The notes: generated by a model not told the origin, from the sequence alone. Counted from the stretch's first letter, positions 34,101-46,010 are shown. The stretch: 64,000 nucleotides of DNA from Sinohyriopsis cumingii (GCA_028554795.2 CM068831.1:33654644-33718643), one strand, 5' to 3'. Translations and numbers: made by a program.

Positions 34101-34555
34101 TTCATTTCACACCATGTCTTTGGTTAATTCGCCTCGACAAATACCTCCCAAACCATTTGGAGATGAACGAAGTTGTGTTTGTATTCAAATCAAAATAAAC
34201 AAAATTTACCTTCGATATACATACTATTTTCTCACTTGCCTCATTTATTTATATAATGTAAAATAGAATTAATATAATACTTTACTCTGAACTTATGTAA
34301 ATACATAAATATCCCAACTTCAAACTAGCGCTTTTAACGCATCACGCCTAATTCAATTTTTATTTGAAGCATGGTGCAGTAGAAAGAAAGTTGCTGACTT
34401 GAAAAGTTACCGACATTCCTTTTCTAATTACAGATCAGGAGCGTAAAACGGAGACCTTTCAAATATAAACGTTCCAAAAAGAACATCCTTTCCTGCTGCA
34501 AATTGCTCAGGTGCAATGTGGCAATATATGAGTTCCTGATTATATATGTATATTT
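28110..34555. other. 6.4-kb stretch without a supported gene
   Basis: No recognisable domains. An open frame on the minus strand at 29031-29318 (95 codons, ending VGTPVSTTTATYAFAF) and one on + at 29771-30142 show no motif. Two similar AT-rich segments, 28563-28755 and 29513-29735, both start cctaaaataaactc and share atacaacaaaca and attagt...tat blocks. They may be diverged direct repeats flanking the 29.0-kb frame. Confidence 0.35.
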
Positions 34556-34766
34556 TGTTCTTGTTGTAGGGTTTAACGCTATTTATCAGCACACGATACA
34601 CGGCGGCTAGTATTAATGGTGGAGGAAGAATCCGGGAAATCCCCAGAAAGAACCACCGACCCACGATTGGCCGAATCCGAGACTCAAACCTATGCAGACA
34701 GAGGTGAGATGGCAGTGATCCGTAAGGGAGATCGCTTTAGACCACTCGGTCATTCTGGGCCCCATA
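34556..34766 (-). mobile_element. tRNA-derived SINE, family B, copy 1
   Basis: On the minus strand a tRNA-like head (GACCGAGTGGTCTAAAGCG, then GGTTTGAGTCTC as B-box) is followed by GGGTCGGTGGTTCTTTCTGG, CTTCCTCCACCATTAATACT and the 3' end GCGTTAAACCCTACAACAAG. It matches the + strand copy at 47.5 kb but lacks an internal 38-base segment present there. Its 5' end adjoins AC/AT repeats. Confidence 0.8.
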
Positions 34767-34807
34767 TATGGGCCCCATATATACATATATATGTACACTA
34801 TATACGT

Positions 34808-34892
<85 letters not shown>
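34808..34892. repeat. (AC)n(AT)n compound microsatellite
   Basis: About 26 bp of AC repeats run directly into about 60 bp of AT repeats. Confidence 0.95.
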
Positions 34893-34893
<1 letters not shown>

Positions 34894-35519
34894 TTTCTTT
34901 ACCATGTGCTTATTAGATCAGAAATGTAGATATTCTCCAAAATCAAGTTTTCCCCATCATTTCAAATGTCATTTTTGGCTGGGTAAGTTCAATAACTATT
35001 AACAACTCTTACAAATAAGTTGAAAGACAAAGGTTTTCACCCGCTTATAAAATGAAAGTTATCTTCAAAGTTTGTTACATCTCGTGCGTATTCAATCCCC
35101 CTGGACGAAATGAAAACATATTTTGCGAACTTGCTTCTGGATCACATAGTAGTCTTGTAAAAGGGGGATTCTTCTTCACCCCTCATCTCTCGAGTGAAAT
35201 TTCAAATATATTTCATTACCTATTTTAGGTTCGTATTGGTGCACTATTTTTCCAAATAAAAAAATGCAACAATTTTAGTTTGTTGTATTATTCTACAGAT
35301 CAATAAACATTTTCTTTTACGTTTTTTTCTCACTTAATTTGCACCAAACACGGTCTCTATTCCATATACCTTATTGAAATTTATCACGATTATAAATTAG
35401 CCGATCGGGTAAGCTGGAATCATCCCTTGTGCATCACTTCTAGTCGATTTTTGTCGCTGATAGATTGTACAACAACTCTACCTTTATTTGTATATTTCGT
35501 TCTCTTCACAAAATACATC
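34893..35519. other. spacer, nothing recognised
   Basis: AT-rich, no features seen. Confidence 0.35.
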
Positions 35520-35580
35520 ATCATGATCATCTTCTTCATCATCATCATCGTCGTCGTCGTCGTCGTCATCGTCATCAGCC

Positions 35581-35645
<65 letters not shown>
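35520..35645. repeat. (TCA/TCG)n trinucleotide array
   Basis: About 126 bp of TCA/TCG/TCT-type triplets. All six frames give homopolymer-like peptides (Met, Ile, His runs), which are artefacts of the repeat rather than proteins. Confidence 0.9.
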
Positions 35646-36539
35646 TTTGACCATTATAACACTAGCATTTTCAATTTGCTCAATGTCTTAGAAGACTTTG
35701 AAGTTGTTTCGATCTGGCTTGTTAAGCTGCTGACATCGTTCGGAAGGTTCTTGATCTCATCATTTTATCTCTTCCATTATCTTAATTACATTCTCTACTA
35801 GATGACAAAAACATCTTATTCTCCTCTCTAGCTTGGCCAAGCTATCACGTGATTTTACACTTAACCTGCTACACCAATCTCTGTTTCAACCTGTTTCGGA
35901 AACTCATTCAAATGATCCTCTATCTTATTCATTATTTACTTGATTATATAAAATTTTACCCAGGGTCTTTATCCAGGTTCTGGTTAGTTTATCCACTAGA
36001 CAGAGCATGTCCTTGAATTTATAAAAAGTGAGAACCATTGTAGCTGTTATCATTTTGCTCTCCTTAAACGCTTAGAATACTTCATGATTTGACATAGTCG
36101 CATTATGTTCATCATATACCTCTGTCTTGTCTAGATCCATCATCAATTTTGTGTATTTCTATTGCGATATTGGTCAGTAAAAATTGCTACCACCACCAGA
36201 AAGCACCATGCACTCTAGTATATCGAGAAAATAAAAGTATTTGCTACCAGTATCAGTCTTAACTAAATTCAATTATATTCTGTTTGAGTCTCTTTTGAAT
36301 TAGTGCCAGGTTAATTCGTGATATATCTTTAGGGCAGAAATTTATGTTATTATACGTCATTCTTTCTATTTTACGATCTTTAAATCTTAAAGGGCAAACT
36401 CGTTATACATCTCGTTTAAAACATCAGCAGTTTCCATTATACTTAAGTTTAGATAAAATTCATCTCATATTTTTATCTTACGCCTTTTCGTATTCCATGA
36501 TCCTTTGAAACTGTATCTCGTTTAGCAAAGTGTTCGTTA
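35646..36539 (-). other. region before element 2, possible minus-strand remnants
   Basis: AT-rich. On the minus strand near 36090-36140 a short charged stretch MMDLDKTEVYDEHNATMSN can be read, with stops on both sides. It may be an outward-facing gene remnant of the second virus-like element. I recognise no family. Confidence 0.2.
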
Positions 36540-36544
36540 TATTA

Positions 36545-36930
36545 ACTTCCTTGAATTAGGAGTAGTTAAGGACATTTTTATGATGAAAGATCCTAATCAG
36601 GTTACTCCAGTTTCTGAGTTAGGTGCAATTGAAAATAAGATTGTCGTGTTTGATGATATACCAATTGAGCATGATGAAAGGCAAAATATAAAAATAGTAT
36701 TTTTCTTCGTTACGCAATACACGCTGCAACACGATTTATCTACGAAAAGGTTTTAGAAAAGTTGATCGATTTATCAGGCGAAACGCAGATTGTTTTATAT
36801 TGTTTTCAGAATTAGATAATGCTCATATTCAGAACATTACCAGAGTGCAATGCATTGATGTTTCAAACGAAAAGTTCGCTGAACATTATCGAAACTCGAT
36901 ATGTAACATGCATGATTTTGCTGTATGACT
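36545..36930 (+). pseudogene. genome-packaging ATPase (FtsK/A32-like), C-terminal part
   Basis: An ATPase that would pump DNA into capsids. The recognisable core is NKIVVFDDIPIEHDE at about 36633-36680, a Walker B-like hydrophobic strand ending in Asp-Asp. A following frame gives IQNITRVQCIDVSNEKFAEHY and RNSICNMHDFAV, consistent with the C-terminal end of such ATPases. I did not find the Walker A loop upstream, so the N-terminal half is lost or too degenerate. Frame changes occur near 36690 and 36780. Confidence 0.6.
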
Positions 36931-36998
36931 AATTTTGTAATGATGGACTTAAAATCTTTCTTTCTAATCTAGATTATTTTTTGTCTGACTAGAGTAAT

Positions 36999-37355
36999 AT
37001 GGACACGAAGGAAGTATTATACAAGGTAATCAAACAGGAAAAGAAGCTGAAAGAGATTTGGACAGCAGCAAGACAAGATGAACATAGATTTGAAGAAGAA
37101 AATGCTAAACTATTCAAACCAGTTACAACTTCAACAATAGGTCGGAAAGCACCTGATCAAACAGCTGATCCCGCAACAACAAAAATTATGAAAGAAAAGG
37201 GGCCTAAAGACTTCATTGACAATAATCAATCTTCTAATATTGTTAAAGATGATAAGACCACAGCTGATAAGACACAAAATCAACTCAGTGAATTAAGAGA
37301 ATCTGGATTAGTCAACATTGATTTGAAACTTGAAAAAAGTTACTATAATTTATGA
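36999..37355 (+). pseudogene. charged helical protein, copy 1
   Basis: A 118-codon frame beginning at ATG 36999, rich in Lys/Glu/Asp. It contains KQEKKLKEIWTAARQDEHRF and ENAKLFKPVTTSTIGRKA, then a Thr/Lys-rich middle and a helical end QLSELRESGLVNIDLKLEKS. A second block at about 37975-38070 repeats the WTAAR...E.LF.P.TT...G pattern, so the gene was duplicated. Helical proteins with this layout commonly precede the double-jelly-roll gene in such elements. Their function is unknown. Confidence 0.5.
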
Positions 37356-37970
37356 TCTAATTGGCATTGCATTTGACAAGTTGAACTAAGAAATTTGCTT
37401 TCTATTTTGAAGAAAATGCTGACTCAATAGGAGTTTAATTTACTAAATTCACCAGAGCGTATCAGATCAAGAAAGGTAAATAAATTTGTTAATAAAAAGG
37501 CAATCTAGCCGATAACATTTGTTAGGTTTAACAGTGGTATCTTTATTGTTTTGGAGTCTATTGATTTTACACACAATTTAAACAAAATCCCTGTTTTTTA
37601 ATTAGCTGTTATAAAAGACTATAACATCTGAAAGATCGATCTAGGGTAGTAGTATAATTGACATTATCGACAAACATTGTAATAATTTTAGTAAGAAAGT
37701 TAAAGATCATCTAACCAATTAGGCATGTGAGAAAAGTGTTTATGACATATCAATCACCAGTTGATGTTGCTGATCGCTTGTTGTTCTTGATTTCAGTTAA
37801 GCAAGCTGGAAATACTAGATAAGAAATTGTTAATGAGATAGCATAATTATTCAAATCCTTCAGATCAAACAATAGCTTGACATCACCAGATTACAATATA
37901 TTGTATCATGATCTATTATAATGGATGATCTAATTGTCATTAATAAATCTAACAACAACAACAAAACAAC
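37356..37970 (+). other. degenerate inter-gene DNA in element 2
   Basis: Frames are short and broken. No identifiable motif, though composition stays like the neighbouring element genes. Confidence 0.3.
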
Positions 37971-38215
37971 CAAAACACGCCTGGACAGCTGCGAGATCAG
38001 GTCAGTGTGCAGTTGAGCAGGAGTTAGAGAATCTGTTCAGACCAATAACGACTGCTCTACTAGGTAAGGAATCATTTAATTTAGGGAACGAGGACTAGCT
38101 GGTGCTCTTCGTGATAGATTAGATCAAATGCAAACTGAGATTAATAGACTTTAAACTGATGGTGATTATATTAATGACGTATTTAATAAGTTACTGTCTC
38201 ATGATTTACAACACT
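37971..38215 (+). pseudogene. charged helical protein, copy 2
   Basis: It reads AWTAARSGQCAVEQELENLF, then PITTALLGKES and, in another frame, RGLAGALRDRLDQMQTEINR and YINDVFNKLLSHDLQH. The first blocks repeat the pattern of the protein at 36999-37355. It sits immediately upstream of the first double-jelly-roll module. Stops and frameshifts are present. Confidence 0.45.
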
Positions 38216-38219
38216 AGTG

Positions 38220-39428
38220 GTTAGTCTATGTTTAAATGTGCTCAGTATCTCATGGACAACACAGTAATAGAGGACATCAGCAATAACCTACCAGTAGCTA
38301 GCACAATATTAAACTTCATTTAATTCAGCGACGATTACTCTAGATCATCTGCAACTTTTTGTTCAAAGACACAAGTACTGGATCAGCTGACCCAGATGAG
38401 ATTGTACCTGTTGGTGGATTACATGTGTACAGTGTTAACGCAAATGTTGACCTTGTCAGAGTAAGAAATTAAATTGATACGTTTAATCAACATATTGATG
38501 TTGAAATCCAGTTGCTCCTGCTGACGAGGCTTCAGTTAGAACAGCACTGATACTAATGTGAATTTTAATTGAATAACCTAACCTGATCCATCTGCTGATG
38601 GTACTTTAATGTTAGACAAACTAAATGAAATGACAGTTTCACATAAGGAAAAAATGCCTTGTACAATACTGGGTTTGCCTACAGAAGACCATTAACTGAT
38701 GGTGGTGTTACTGTTTCAGTGTTTCTTCCACTGTCTTCTGTCTTTGCGTTTTACTGTGACGTTAACACAGTGTTCAGATGAATAAAACATACACTGTGTC
38801 TCGATAGAGCAGAACCAAATGATTACATGCACAGAGCAGCTGGTGTTGAGAACGGTGAATTTAAGATACGTAGACTATTACTGTGGATACCGAAGGCGAT
38901 ACCGGCAATAACTAAACAACTTGAGATAACATTAACGCTAGAATCTTTCTCAACAAAATTATATTTTTTTTCAAAAAAGAGTTTACTATAAGCAAATGCC
39001 AGTAACAGCAACACACAATAGGAGAATGACCATCATTCCAGATGATCAATTACCGAGATATACTGTATCATCTTTAAACAGGGACGTAACGTAAATCCGC
39101 ACGATCAAAACAAGACGATATTTTCTCATTTCCACTTGATGAACATTTAAGCAACTATTAACTCGAGGAGATACTCTGACAAAAAAGTAGAATGTGATTT
39201 CTCACCAGCAACACTAACTGTCTGACGGGATTACACAATGTTACTCAAAACAATGCAGAAGTATCAGTATAAGTATCATTAACCAAGTTCGCAACAATCT
39301 ACAGAGTTTTTCATTTCGATGTTAGTAAACACCATGAAAGATTATCAGGTCCAACTGACATAGAAATCAATTTAACTTTAACGGCTGATACAGTTTGTCC
39401 TTTTGGTGCTTTGACGTTAATCACATGA
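38220..39428 (+). pseudogene. double-jelly-roll-like capsid protein, module 1
   Basis: A candidate major capsid protein. Readable blocks in order are PDEIVPVGGLHVYSVNANVD, then SVFLPLSSVFAFYCDVNTVF followed by AEPNDYMHRAAGVENGEFKI and RRLLLWIPKAIPAITK, and at the C-terminus RVFHFDVSKHHERLSGPTDI ... LTLTADTVCPFGALTLIT with a stop at 39426-39428. The order (Asp-rich turn, a W.P strand, an F.FDVSK..ERL C-terminal strand) matches the metazoan double jelly roll-like family as I know it. Many stops and frame changes occur. Confidence 0.6.
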
Positions 39429-39563
39429 GACAGCAATATCAAATTTGAATCAAGCGGGAGCGAGATAAACATTAAAAGCTAGTGCCATAAACAAAATAAA
39501 TGTCAATACGAGTATATCTCAATTAAAATAATTGCTTTAGCAAGACAATCATGGTCTTTAATT

Positions 39564-39902
39564 TTGTGTAATCAACAAAAGAATTCAGCAAGAGACTACC
39601 TAGACTTTTCCAAGATGGATGATTTTTATGACTCAGCTACAGACTTTGAATACATGGAGTATCTTGACGATAACACAAATGATCCTAATCAAGCTGGTCA
39701 GAGAAGAATTAACACTAGAAACAAAGATATTTATCTGCTGCTTCACGAAGCTATTCTTGAGATACTTGGAAAAATTAGGCAAACAGATGCAGCAGGACCA
39801 CTAGCAGTAGTTTCAGCTGATAAAGTACCTAGCGGAAAGACCAATAACATTACGAAACTATGCTTGGTGCTTGTTCAAGAGCGCAAGCTGTCAGGTTGCT
39901 AG
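39564..39902 (+). pseudogene. charged helical protein preceding capsid module 2
   Basis: A 112-codon open frame with FYDSATDFEYMEYLDDNTND, an acidic Tyr/Asp-rich start, then RNKDIYLLLHEAILEILGKI, a strong amphipathic helix. A stop at 39900. It occupies the same relative place as the helical proteins upstream of module 1, suggesting that helical gene and capsid gene were duplicated together. Function unknown. Confidence 0.45.
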
Positions 39903-39929
39903 TCAAACAATTGAGGTTATTTCTGAGTG

Positions 39930-40860
39930 TCTACCAATAGCTTGCACAGTAATAAACTTAATCTCATTTAAGGATGATTATTTTTAAGGACACTCGGAAT
40001 GCGGGTGCAAGTGAACACTAGAAACGCCCTAACATCATTTTGTAATATACCTGGAATAGCACCACATGATGCTGAAGCTTAGCTAAGTAAATGAGCTGCT
40101 GCTGATTCAGCGATTAGAAACACAAACTAAAACTAAGGTTTTGCTTAAAAAAACGAGCGTTTACGGATAGTGCAGCAACATTATCAATGTTGCTACTACT
40201 AACGTCAGTGTTTTGTTTTTGTCGTGATGTTAACACTGAGTTTAGAGGAGTTAAACATACTTTGATTATTAATATAGCTGAATCAGAAAATTACATGCAC
40301 AAAGCAGCTGGTTTCGCCAACGAGGATAACTTATTTATCCCAAAGTAATTCCATCAATAGCAAAGCAAAGATATTTGTTGTCGACAATATAGACATTTAG
40401 CGGAAGAATCTACTTCGTTCGGAATAAAGTTTATTGTAAGCTAATTCCTAACGCTGTGACGCACAGCTGGAGAATAACTCGTGCTCTACACGTTCTAAAC
40501 CGCAGTACCGGCTAATCCGCAAGAACAAAACAATGTCTTCACACTACAATGTCACTAGGATCTCGGCAACTATTAAGTCGAGAAAATATCCAGACAGAAC
40601 TAAAATGTAATTTCGCACCAGAAACACTAAAAGTATCACGTGCTTGCACAATGTTATTCGAATCAAGGCGGACATATCATGATGTTGGTGATGGAGGAGT
40701 GCAGACATGGCTGGATGAGTTTTATCTAACTACTCGGTATTTCCTTTTGAAGTTAGCAAACCTAGTGAGAGAACAGGAAATTCATCGGCTGAGGTAGAGA
40801 CAAACCTTACGTTAGCTGCTAAATACAGGAGCTCAGTATTGTGCTGATGCGCTTGTCACG
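39930..40860 (+). pseudogene. double-jelly-roll-like capsid protein, module 2
   Basis: Blocks parallel module 1: a segment with VMLTLSLEEL and AESENYMHKAAGFANEDNLF (compare AEPNDYMHRAAGVENGEF in module 1), and at the C-terminus FPFEVSK-type and SSAEVETNLTLAAKYRS blocks near 40745-40840 (compare VSKHHERL and NLTLTA). A middle segment at 40549-40797 reads SRENIQTELKCNFAPETLKV. The similarity shows a duplicated gene, and the divergence between modules suggests the duplication preceded decay. Numerous stops. Confidence 0.55.
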
Positions 40861-40977
40861 TCAGATAAATAAGTCACATTTGATGCAATAAAGGGCAAGA
40901 TGATTATTCAGATTTGTCAATAAGCTAATAACAATATGGTCTATACGAGAGCAGACGTTAATTAAAGTGATGGTCAA

Positions 40978-41325
40978 ATGAGAAAACTGGGTAGAGCAAT
41001 TTCATCACGAGAAGCTGTTTCACTACGGATAAACCAAAGATCAACAAAAGGTTCAAAAACAAGGTTGTTGTTCGCCAAAACTCAAAAGAACAAAATATCT
41101 AAAGGATCTTCATTTATCTTAAATCTATCGGCCTCACAAATTATGGAAATGAGCAGGTCGGGAGAATTATGTAGTCCTGCAGTATCAACATTTATAAGCA
41201 GGTTTCTTCCAAACTCACTATTACCCGTACTTAGTACTCTGGCACCTGGAGCAATATCAGGAGCAACCAAAAAAGTTGTATCAGGAAATAGTGTATACAG
41301 AGATTGTTCTCTCAGACAACTATGA
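40978..41325 (+). pseudogene. basic capsid-associated protein
   Basis: A 115-codon frame. Its first half is very basic (RSTKGSKTRLLFAKTQKNKI), followed by the amphipathic block NLSASQIMEMSRSGELCS and a hydrophobic Gly/Ala-rich segment LLPVLSTLAPGAISGATKKV. The pattern of basic N-terminus, QI.EM helix and hydrophobic end recurs in small proteins near the protease of such virus-like elements. A role in particle interior or membrane interaction is inference only. Confidence 0.5.
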
Positions 41326-41485
41326 CCAGTTGGGTCAATGATCCACGGAATAGTAAAGATGAAAATCAATAAAACTATTGCTGGTAATAGAATAAAGAAA
41401 ATTTTGTATAAGCCTGTTAAATAAATGCCAAAGAGAACAAAGAAGAGAAAATGACCAAATTTCAAAAACAACGACAAGAGCACAG

Positions 41486-41985
41486 ATGAGGGCAATGAAA
41501 GGCCGCTTTATCGGATCACTACTGGCTGGGAGAGCTGTCAGTCTACAACCCAAGCTATGGGGTGTAGGACGAGGTCTCACAGTAGCTGGGATACGACAAA
41601 ATGTAAAACTATTAACCAATTATGATACTGAAAACAAACCTAGTGGGGTCGAAGGTTTTAATGGTGTGTTTAGTCAAGATCAACTACCACGAAAAAGACA
41701 ACCTGGTTCCTGTTGTTTTATTAACGCTCAAGATTATGATGATTAATCTTGTGCGTACCGCGCAACATTGTACAACAAACACTACTTCAATTCATTCGGA
41801 CTTCCATCTTGTAATAAGATTAAGGATCATGTTCAATGGACTATCAATTATTCTTCATATCAAATACAAAAATTCTTCGTGAGGAAAGGATATGCAGCTA
41901 GATGATTCTTAGATTTTGTAGCTAAATTTGACAATGTGCCATTAATCAACAATGATAGTATTGCAGTAATATCTAAACCGTGAAC
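41486..41985 (+). pseudogene. adenain-like cysteine protease, degenerate
   Basis: The upstream frame (41486-41746) begins with a basic Gly-rich leader and then reads GVFSQDQLPRKRQPGSCCF and INAQDYDD, matching the N-terminal approach to the catalytic His. In the next frame HYFNSFGLPSCNKIK (about 41780-41825) matches the conserved acidic-residue region, with Asn at the acidic position, followed by INYSSYQIQKFFVRKGY. The expected CG dipeptide at the nucleophile is not seen; a stop lies nearby at about 41902. It appears catalytically dead. It is followed at once by the zinc ribbon. Confidence 0.6.
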
Positions 41986-41991
41986 ATAGCA

Positions 41992-42115
41992 ATGTTAACA
42001 TATTGTTTAAAATGTAAGAAACCAACGGATAATGTTAACCCCGAGGAAGTAACAACGAAACAGGGACGTAGCATGACGATGACTACCTGTTAAAACGGTA
42101 GCAAGACAGAGAACT
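41992..42115 (+). pseudogene. short zinc-ribbon protein (DUF5679-like)
   Basis: A start ATG at 41992 gives MLTYCLKCKKPTDNVNPEEV with a Cys-X2-Cys pair, then KQGRSMTMTTC with a third Cys and a stop (TAA at 42091-42093) where the fourth Cys region should be. Tiny proteins with this layout are common in Polinton-like elements. The family name is from memory and should be verified. The stop makes this copy defective. Confidence 0.55.
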
Positions 42116-42314
42116 TCTTTGTTAAGAAAGAGCTAATAATATCACCAGCAATTGTTGGACAAGCAAAGGACATGATGGTATAAACAATAGCAATCATAAA
42201 ATAATGAGCTGCAACTGTTAATGTTGATTATCTTCTAGCTAATGAGGATAACAAAATAGTAATTTACTGCAAAAATGTAAGCGCAGATTGATTATTGATG
42301 AAACATATCAACTA

Positions 42315-42670
42315 GAACCAATCAAAAACGCGATGACAGGAGTTAAGATTGACGTTCACAGTTTGATAGGCAAATTACCTAAACCTAACCATGGTTGGAC
42401 ATTACCAAAACACAATGCATAGGCCCTTGGAACCAATTTGATCAGCAACTCGACGAGAATGATCAACCACTATCAGGACAAGTACCATACAACCAAGTTG
42501 ATGCAATTGCTGTGAGGCATGATATTTGCTACAGAAATAATCTAGAGGATAAGTGAGGTTGTGATAAGGTCATGTTAGACGAGTTGTTGGTGATGAAACC
42601 TGAGGTTATAAGACACAGCATTGATCGAAAAGTTGAAAAAGGTATCATAGGAGTTAGGCGCAAACGCTAA
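42315..42670 (+). pseudogene. phospholipase A2-like domain protein
   Basis: The N-terminal piece reads VHSLIGKLPKPNHGWTLPKH. After a frameshift near 42420 the core reads GPWNQFDQQLDEND and then QVDAIAVRHDICYRNN, where His-Asp at 42518-42523 followed by Cys-Tyr is the PLA2 active-site pattern. After a TGA at 42554-42556 comes GCDKVMLDELLVMKPEVIRH and a basic end GVRRKR with a stop at 42668. PLA2 domains of this type occur in parvovirus capsid proteins, where they act at membranes, and in proteins encoded by some animal virus-like elements. Here it precedes the integrase by a few bases. Confidence 0.7.
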
Positions 42671-42675
42671 ATAAT

Positions 42676-43530
42676 TTGCTACGAAGAAAGGTCATTGCGA
42701 TCACAGTAGATTATATTTGGGCAGCTGACTTAACTGGCATGACACAACTAGATGACTATAATGAAGGTAGCAAGTATGTTTTGAATATTGCTGATTTATT
42801 TAGTCGTAGTGGATTTAGTGTTCCAGTTAAAAATAAAATGGGCAATACAATAATATCTGCGTTTCATGATATCATGAACAAATTTTAGAGGCAACCTGCT
42901 AAGTTGGGGAATGACAACTGTATTGAGTTCTTCAAAAAACATTTTGAGGACTATCTGGATAAGCACACTATTGAAAAGGATAGAACAGGTAATGAGGGTA
43001 AAAGCGTTACAGCTGAGCGATTCAACTGGACACTAAAATAAAACTCTACAGAGAGATGACTGCTAATAACACGAACGAATAACGTTGAAACGCTACAAAT
43101 ATCTTTGATAAATACAACAACACGAGACATAGTTCAATCAAACTGACACATATTGAAGCAGTAAATAATCCAGCATTGGCTAGCAAGAATCAGTTCGAAC
43201 AGTATCAAAGTAATTTGGAAAAGATAGCGAAGAAGACTAAGTTCAACAAACACGACAGAATTAGAATATCGGTCGTAACAAAATGTGTTTGAGAAATGTT
43301 TTGAAAAATATTGGACAGAGAAGATCTTTGCAGCAGATAAAGTGCAAATAACTATACCAATGACCTACAAACTAAAATACCTTAATGAGGACATAGCTAG
43401 GTCGTTCTAAGAAGAAGAACTACACAGGACGCAAATTTGTCTGTATGTAATTGGGCGTGTATTAATGGAGATAGGTAATACTAGCTGGGTTAAGAGGATA
43501 GGATACCCATAGTCACTCAACAGCTATATC
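42676..43530 (+). pseudogene. integrase with chromodomain-like tail
   Basis: A retroviral-type integrase core: DYIWAADLTGMTQLDDYNEG (first Asp near 42727), YVLNIADLFSRSGFSVPVKN, then GNDNCIEFFKKHF (second Asp, about 42912) and AERFNWTL (Glu, about 43017). All three DDE residues are readable, unlike the integrase at 16.2 kb. A later frame has DKVQITIPMTYKLKYLNED, the post-core barrel, and ICLYVIGRVLMEIGNTSWVK followed after a stop by SLNSYI, resembling a chromodomain. Stops at 42886-42888, about 43039 and beyond break it. Confidence 0.78.
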
Positions 43531-43539
43531 TTGACTCGC

Positions 43540-44359
<820 letters not shown>

Positions 44360-44369
44360 CAAACTGGGG

Positions 44370-46010
44370 TTTATCGTCTGCTAGTGAGCTCCCAAACTGT
44401 TTACGGACATACCCATCTCCCCCTTGAGCTGGAAGGACGGGTATCTTCGAGTGATTATTCCATCCACTGGTCCGACACCGCCTTCTGCTGAGAATCTCTG
44501 GTCATGGCCAAGAGCGACAGGGTACCCTTCCCTCTTCCTATGAAGTTAACCATGTTGGTTTCCAACCCCAGAGCCGGTGTCAGAACCATAATCGTTGGCG
44601 CGAAATATGACCTCAGTTTCCGTGCCTTACCGGTCAGCTACACAGTATACATGCTGCCAATGATGACCTTGCGCTCGTAAGGACAAAAGCCAAACGTTTC
44701 ATGCAAGTGAAGCTACCCTTTCCGCAGAACAAAACCGTCCTTGAAGCTGGGCTTGGAGCCGCTCACAACTTTGTGGAAGACGGGGTATATTTCGGCGGCC
44801 GACTTCTCCATGAGTGTTTTATAATATTGGACATCGTCATCTTTGTCTGCGGATTTCTTCACCAACGTCATAGTCTGTCCTCCACATTGTGGTTGTCGAT
44901 GTGGTTTCGCACGCTATCTATAGCGGTATGCTGTTGACGGAGTTTATGGCCAAAGCCCCCTCTATATTGGGGGGTCAGCTACGATGTGCTGAAAGATGTC
45001 ACCGAGCCTGATGTCGTCATCCTCTCCGTATATCAGACGTCGACAGATATCACTCGTTAACAGGTCGCGCGAATCAGTGGATTTTGCGCTCGTTAATCAC
45101 TTCCACCATATTAGAAAATCAAGAGGCAGGCTTAGATTTAGATGCCACTGGTGAGCGACTCTCCTGGGAGACTTGCCGTTGGCAAATAACATCTGCGTCG
45201 TTCATGAGCTCGGGGACTTGTTGGTAGCTAGTACGTTTTCGGCGTAGGCAGGTCAAATAAGCGCCTGTAATAAACTCCCGCCAGACTTTTGGCCGTTTTC
45301 CTCGTAGTGTCCGCCTCGCATGAAATGCTTCGGCTACGCGATAAGACTCTGAAGTCTGATTTTTATAATGGCGAGCCCAGATCGGTTCATATTGGTCCTG
45401 GCTGTGCTCCATTCGTTTGCAAAAATAATTCCTTCATGTCCGGTATTTTAGACTCAATAGTAGAGATCGCTGTTGTCGTTTACTCTTGAGGTGTGTTCAA
45501 GTCAGTCAGTGCATTTTTACCGTTTTCTGTGCTGACTGAAGTGCATGATGCGGAACCGACTTCGACGTTTTAGGTTGCGGGTTTTGTTATCGATAGCGCT
45601 GCTGCTACCTTCGTGAGACGCGCTACGGACCGACATCCCACAAATGCCCCACCCCACGCCGCATGTAGGTCCTGCGTTGCCATAAAGATAAAGATATCAT
45701 TTCTAAACACCTTCGAGATGGATTCAAAAGACTCGCGGACAAGCCTACTTGGCGATGAGTCAACAAGCGATGCCGTCAATGTCCCGTCTATGGTCTTCGC
45801 GCAACATAAATATTTCTAGTTCGATGGCAAATCTGAGTTTTGCCAGTCAGTTTCAGAGGCGCTCTATGTGGTTTGAACATTGCTCAAAAGCGGACTGTCA
45901 CGTTTTAGTTGGGATAACCCTCGAGATGTGGGAACAGCACAGCGGACATTTTGTGCCTGGGGCTGCCAAAGGTTTGCGCTGTTCTATAATTCTCTCAGCA
46001 TGATATCATC
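44370..46010 (-). other. GC-rich island with broken minus-strand coding segments, unidentified
   Basis: Roughly 1.6 kb with clearly higher GC than its surroundings. On the minus strand there are several open pieces with protein-like composition. Around 44718-44872 one reads KKSADKDDDVQYYKTLMEKS and AAEIYPVFHKVVSGSK. At 45119-45412 one reads NQTSESYRVAEAFHARRTL and KVWREFITGAYLTCLRRK. At 45570-45779 one reads FRNDIFIFMATQDLHAAWGG. They lie in different frames and end in stops. No family is recognised. It may be inserted viral or other foreign DNA, a decayed host gene or an unknown transposon. Confidence 0.4.

Noticed and set aside
35420-35801. Open frames coding runs of Met, Ile, Val or His
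   Set aside because: They are translations of the TCA/TCG triplet array in different frames.
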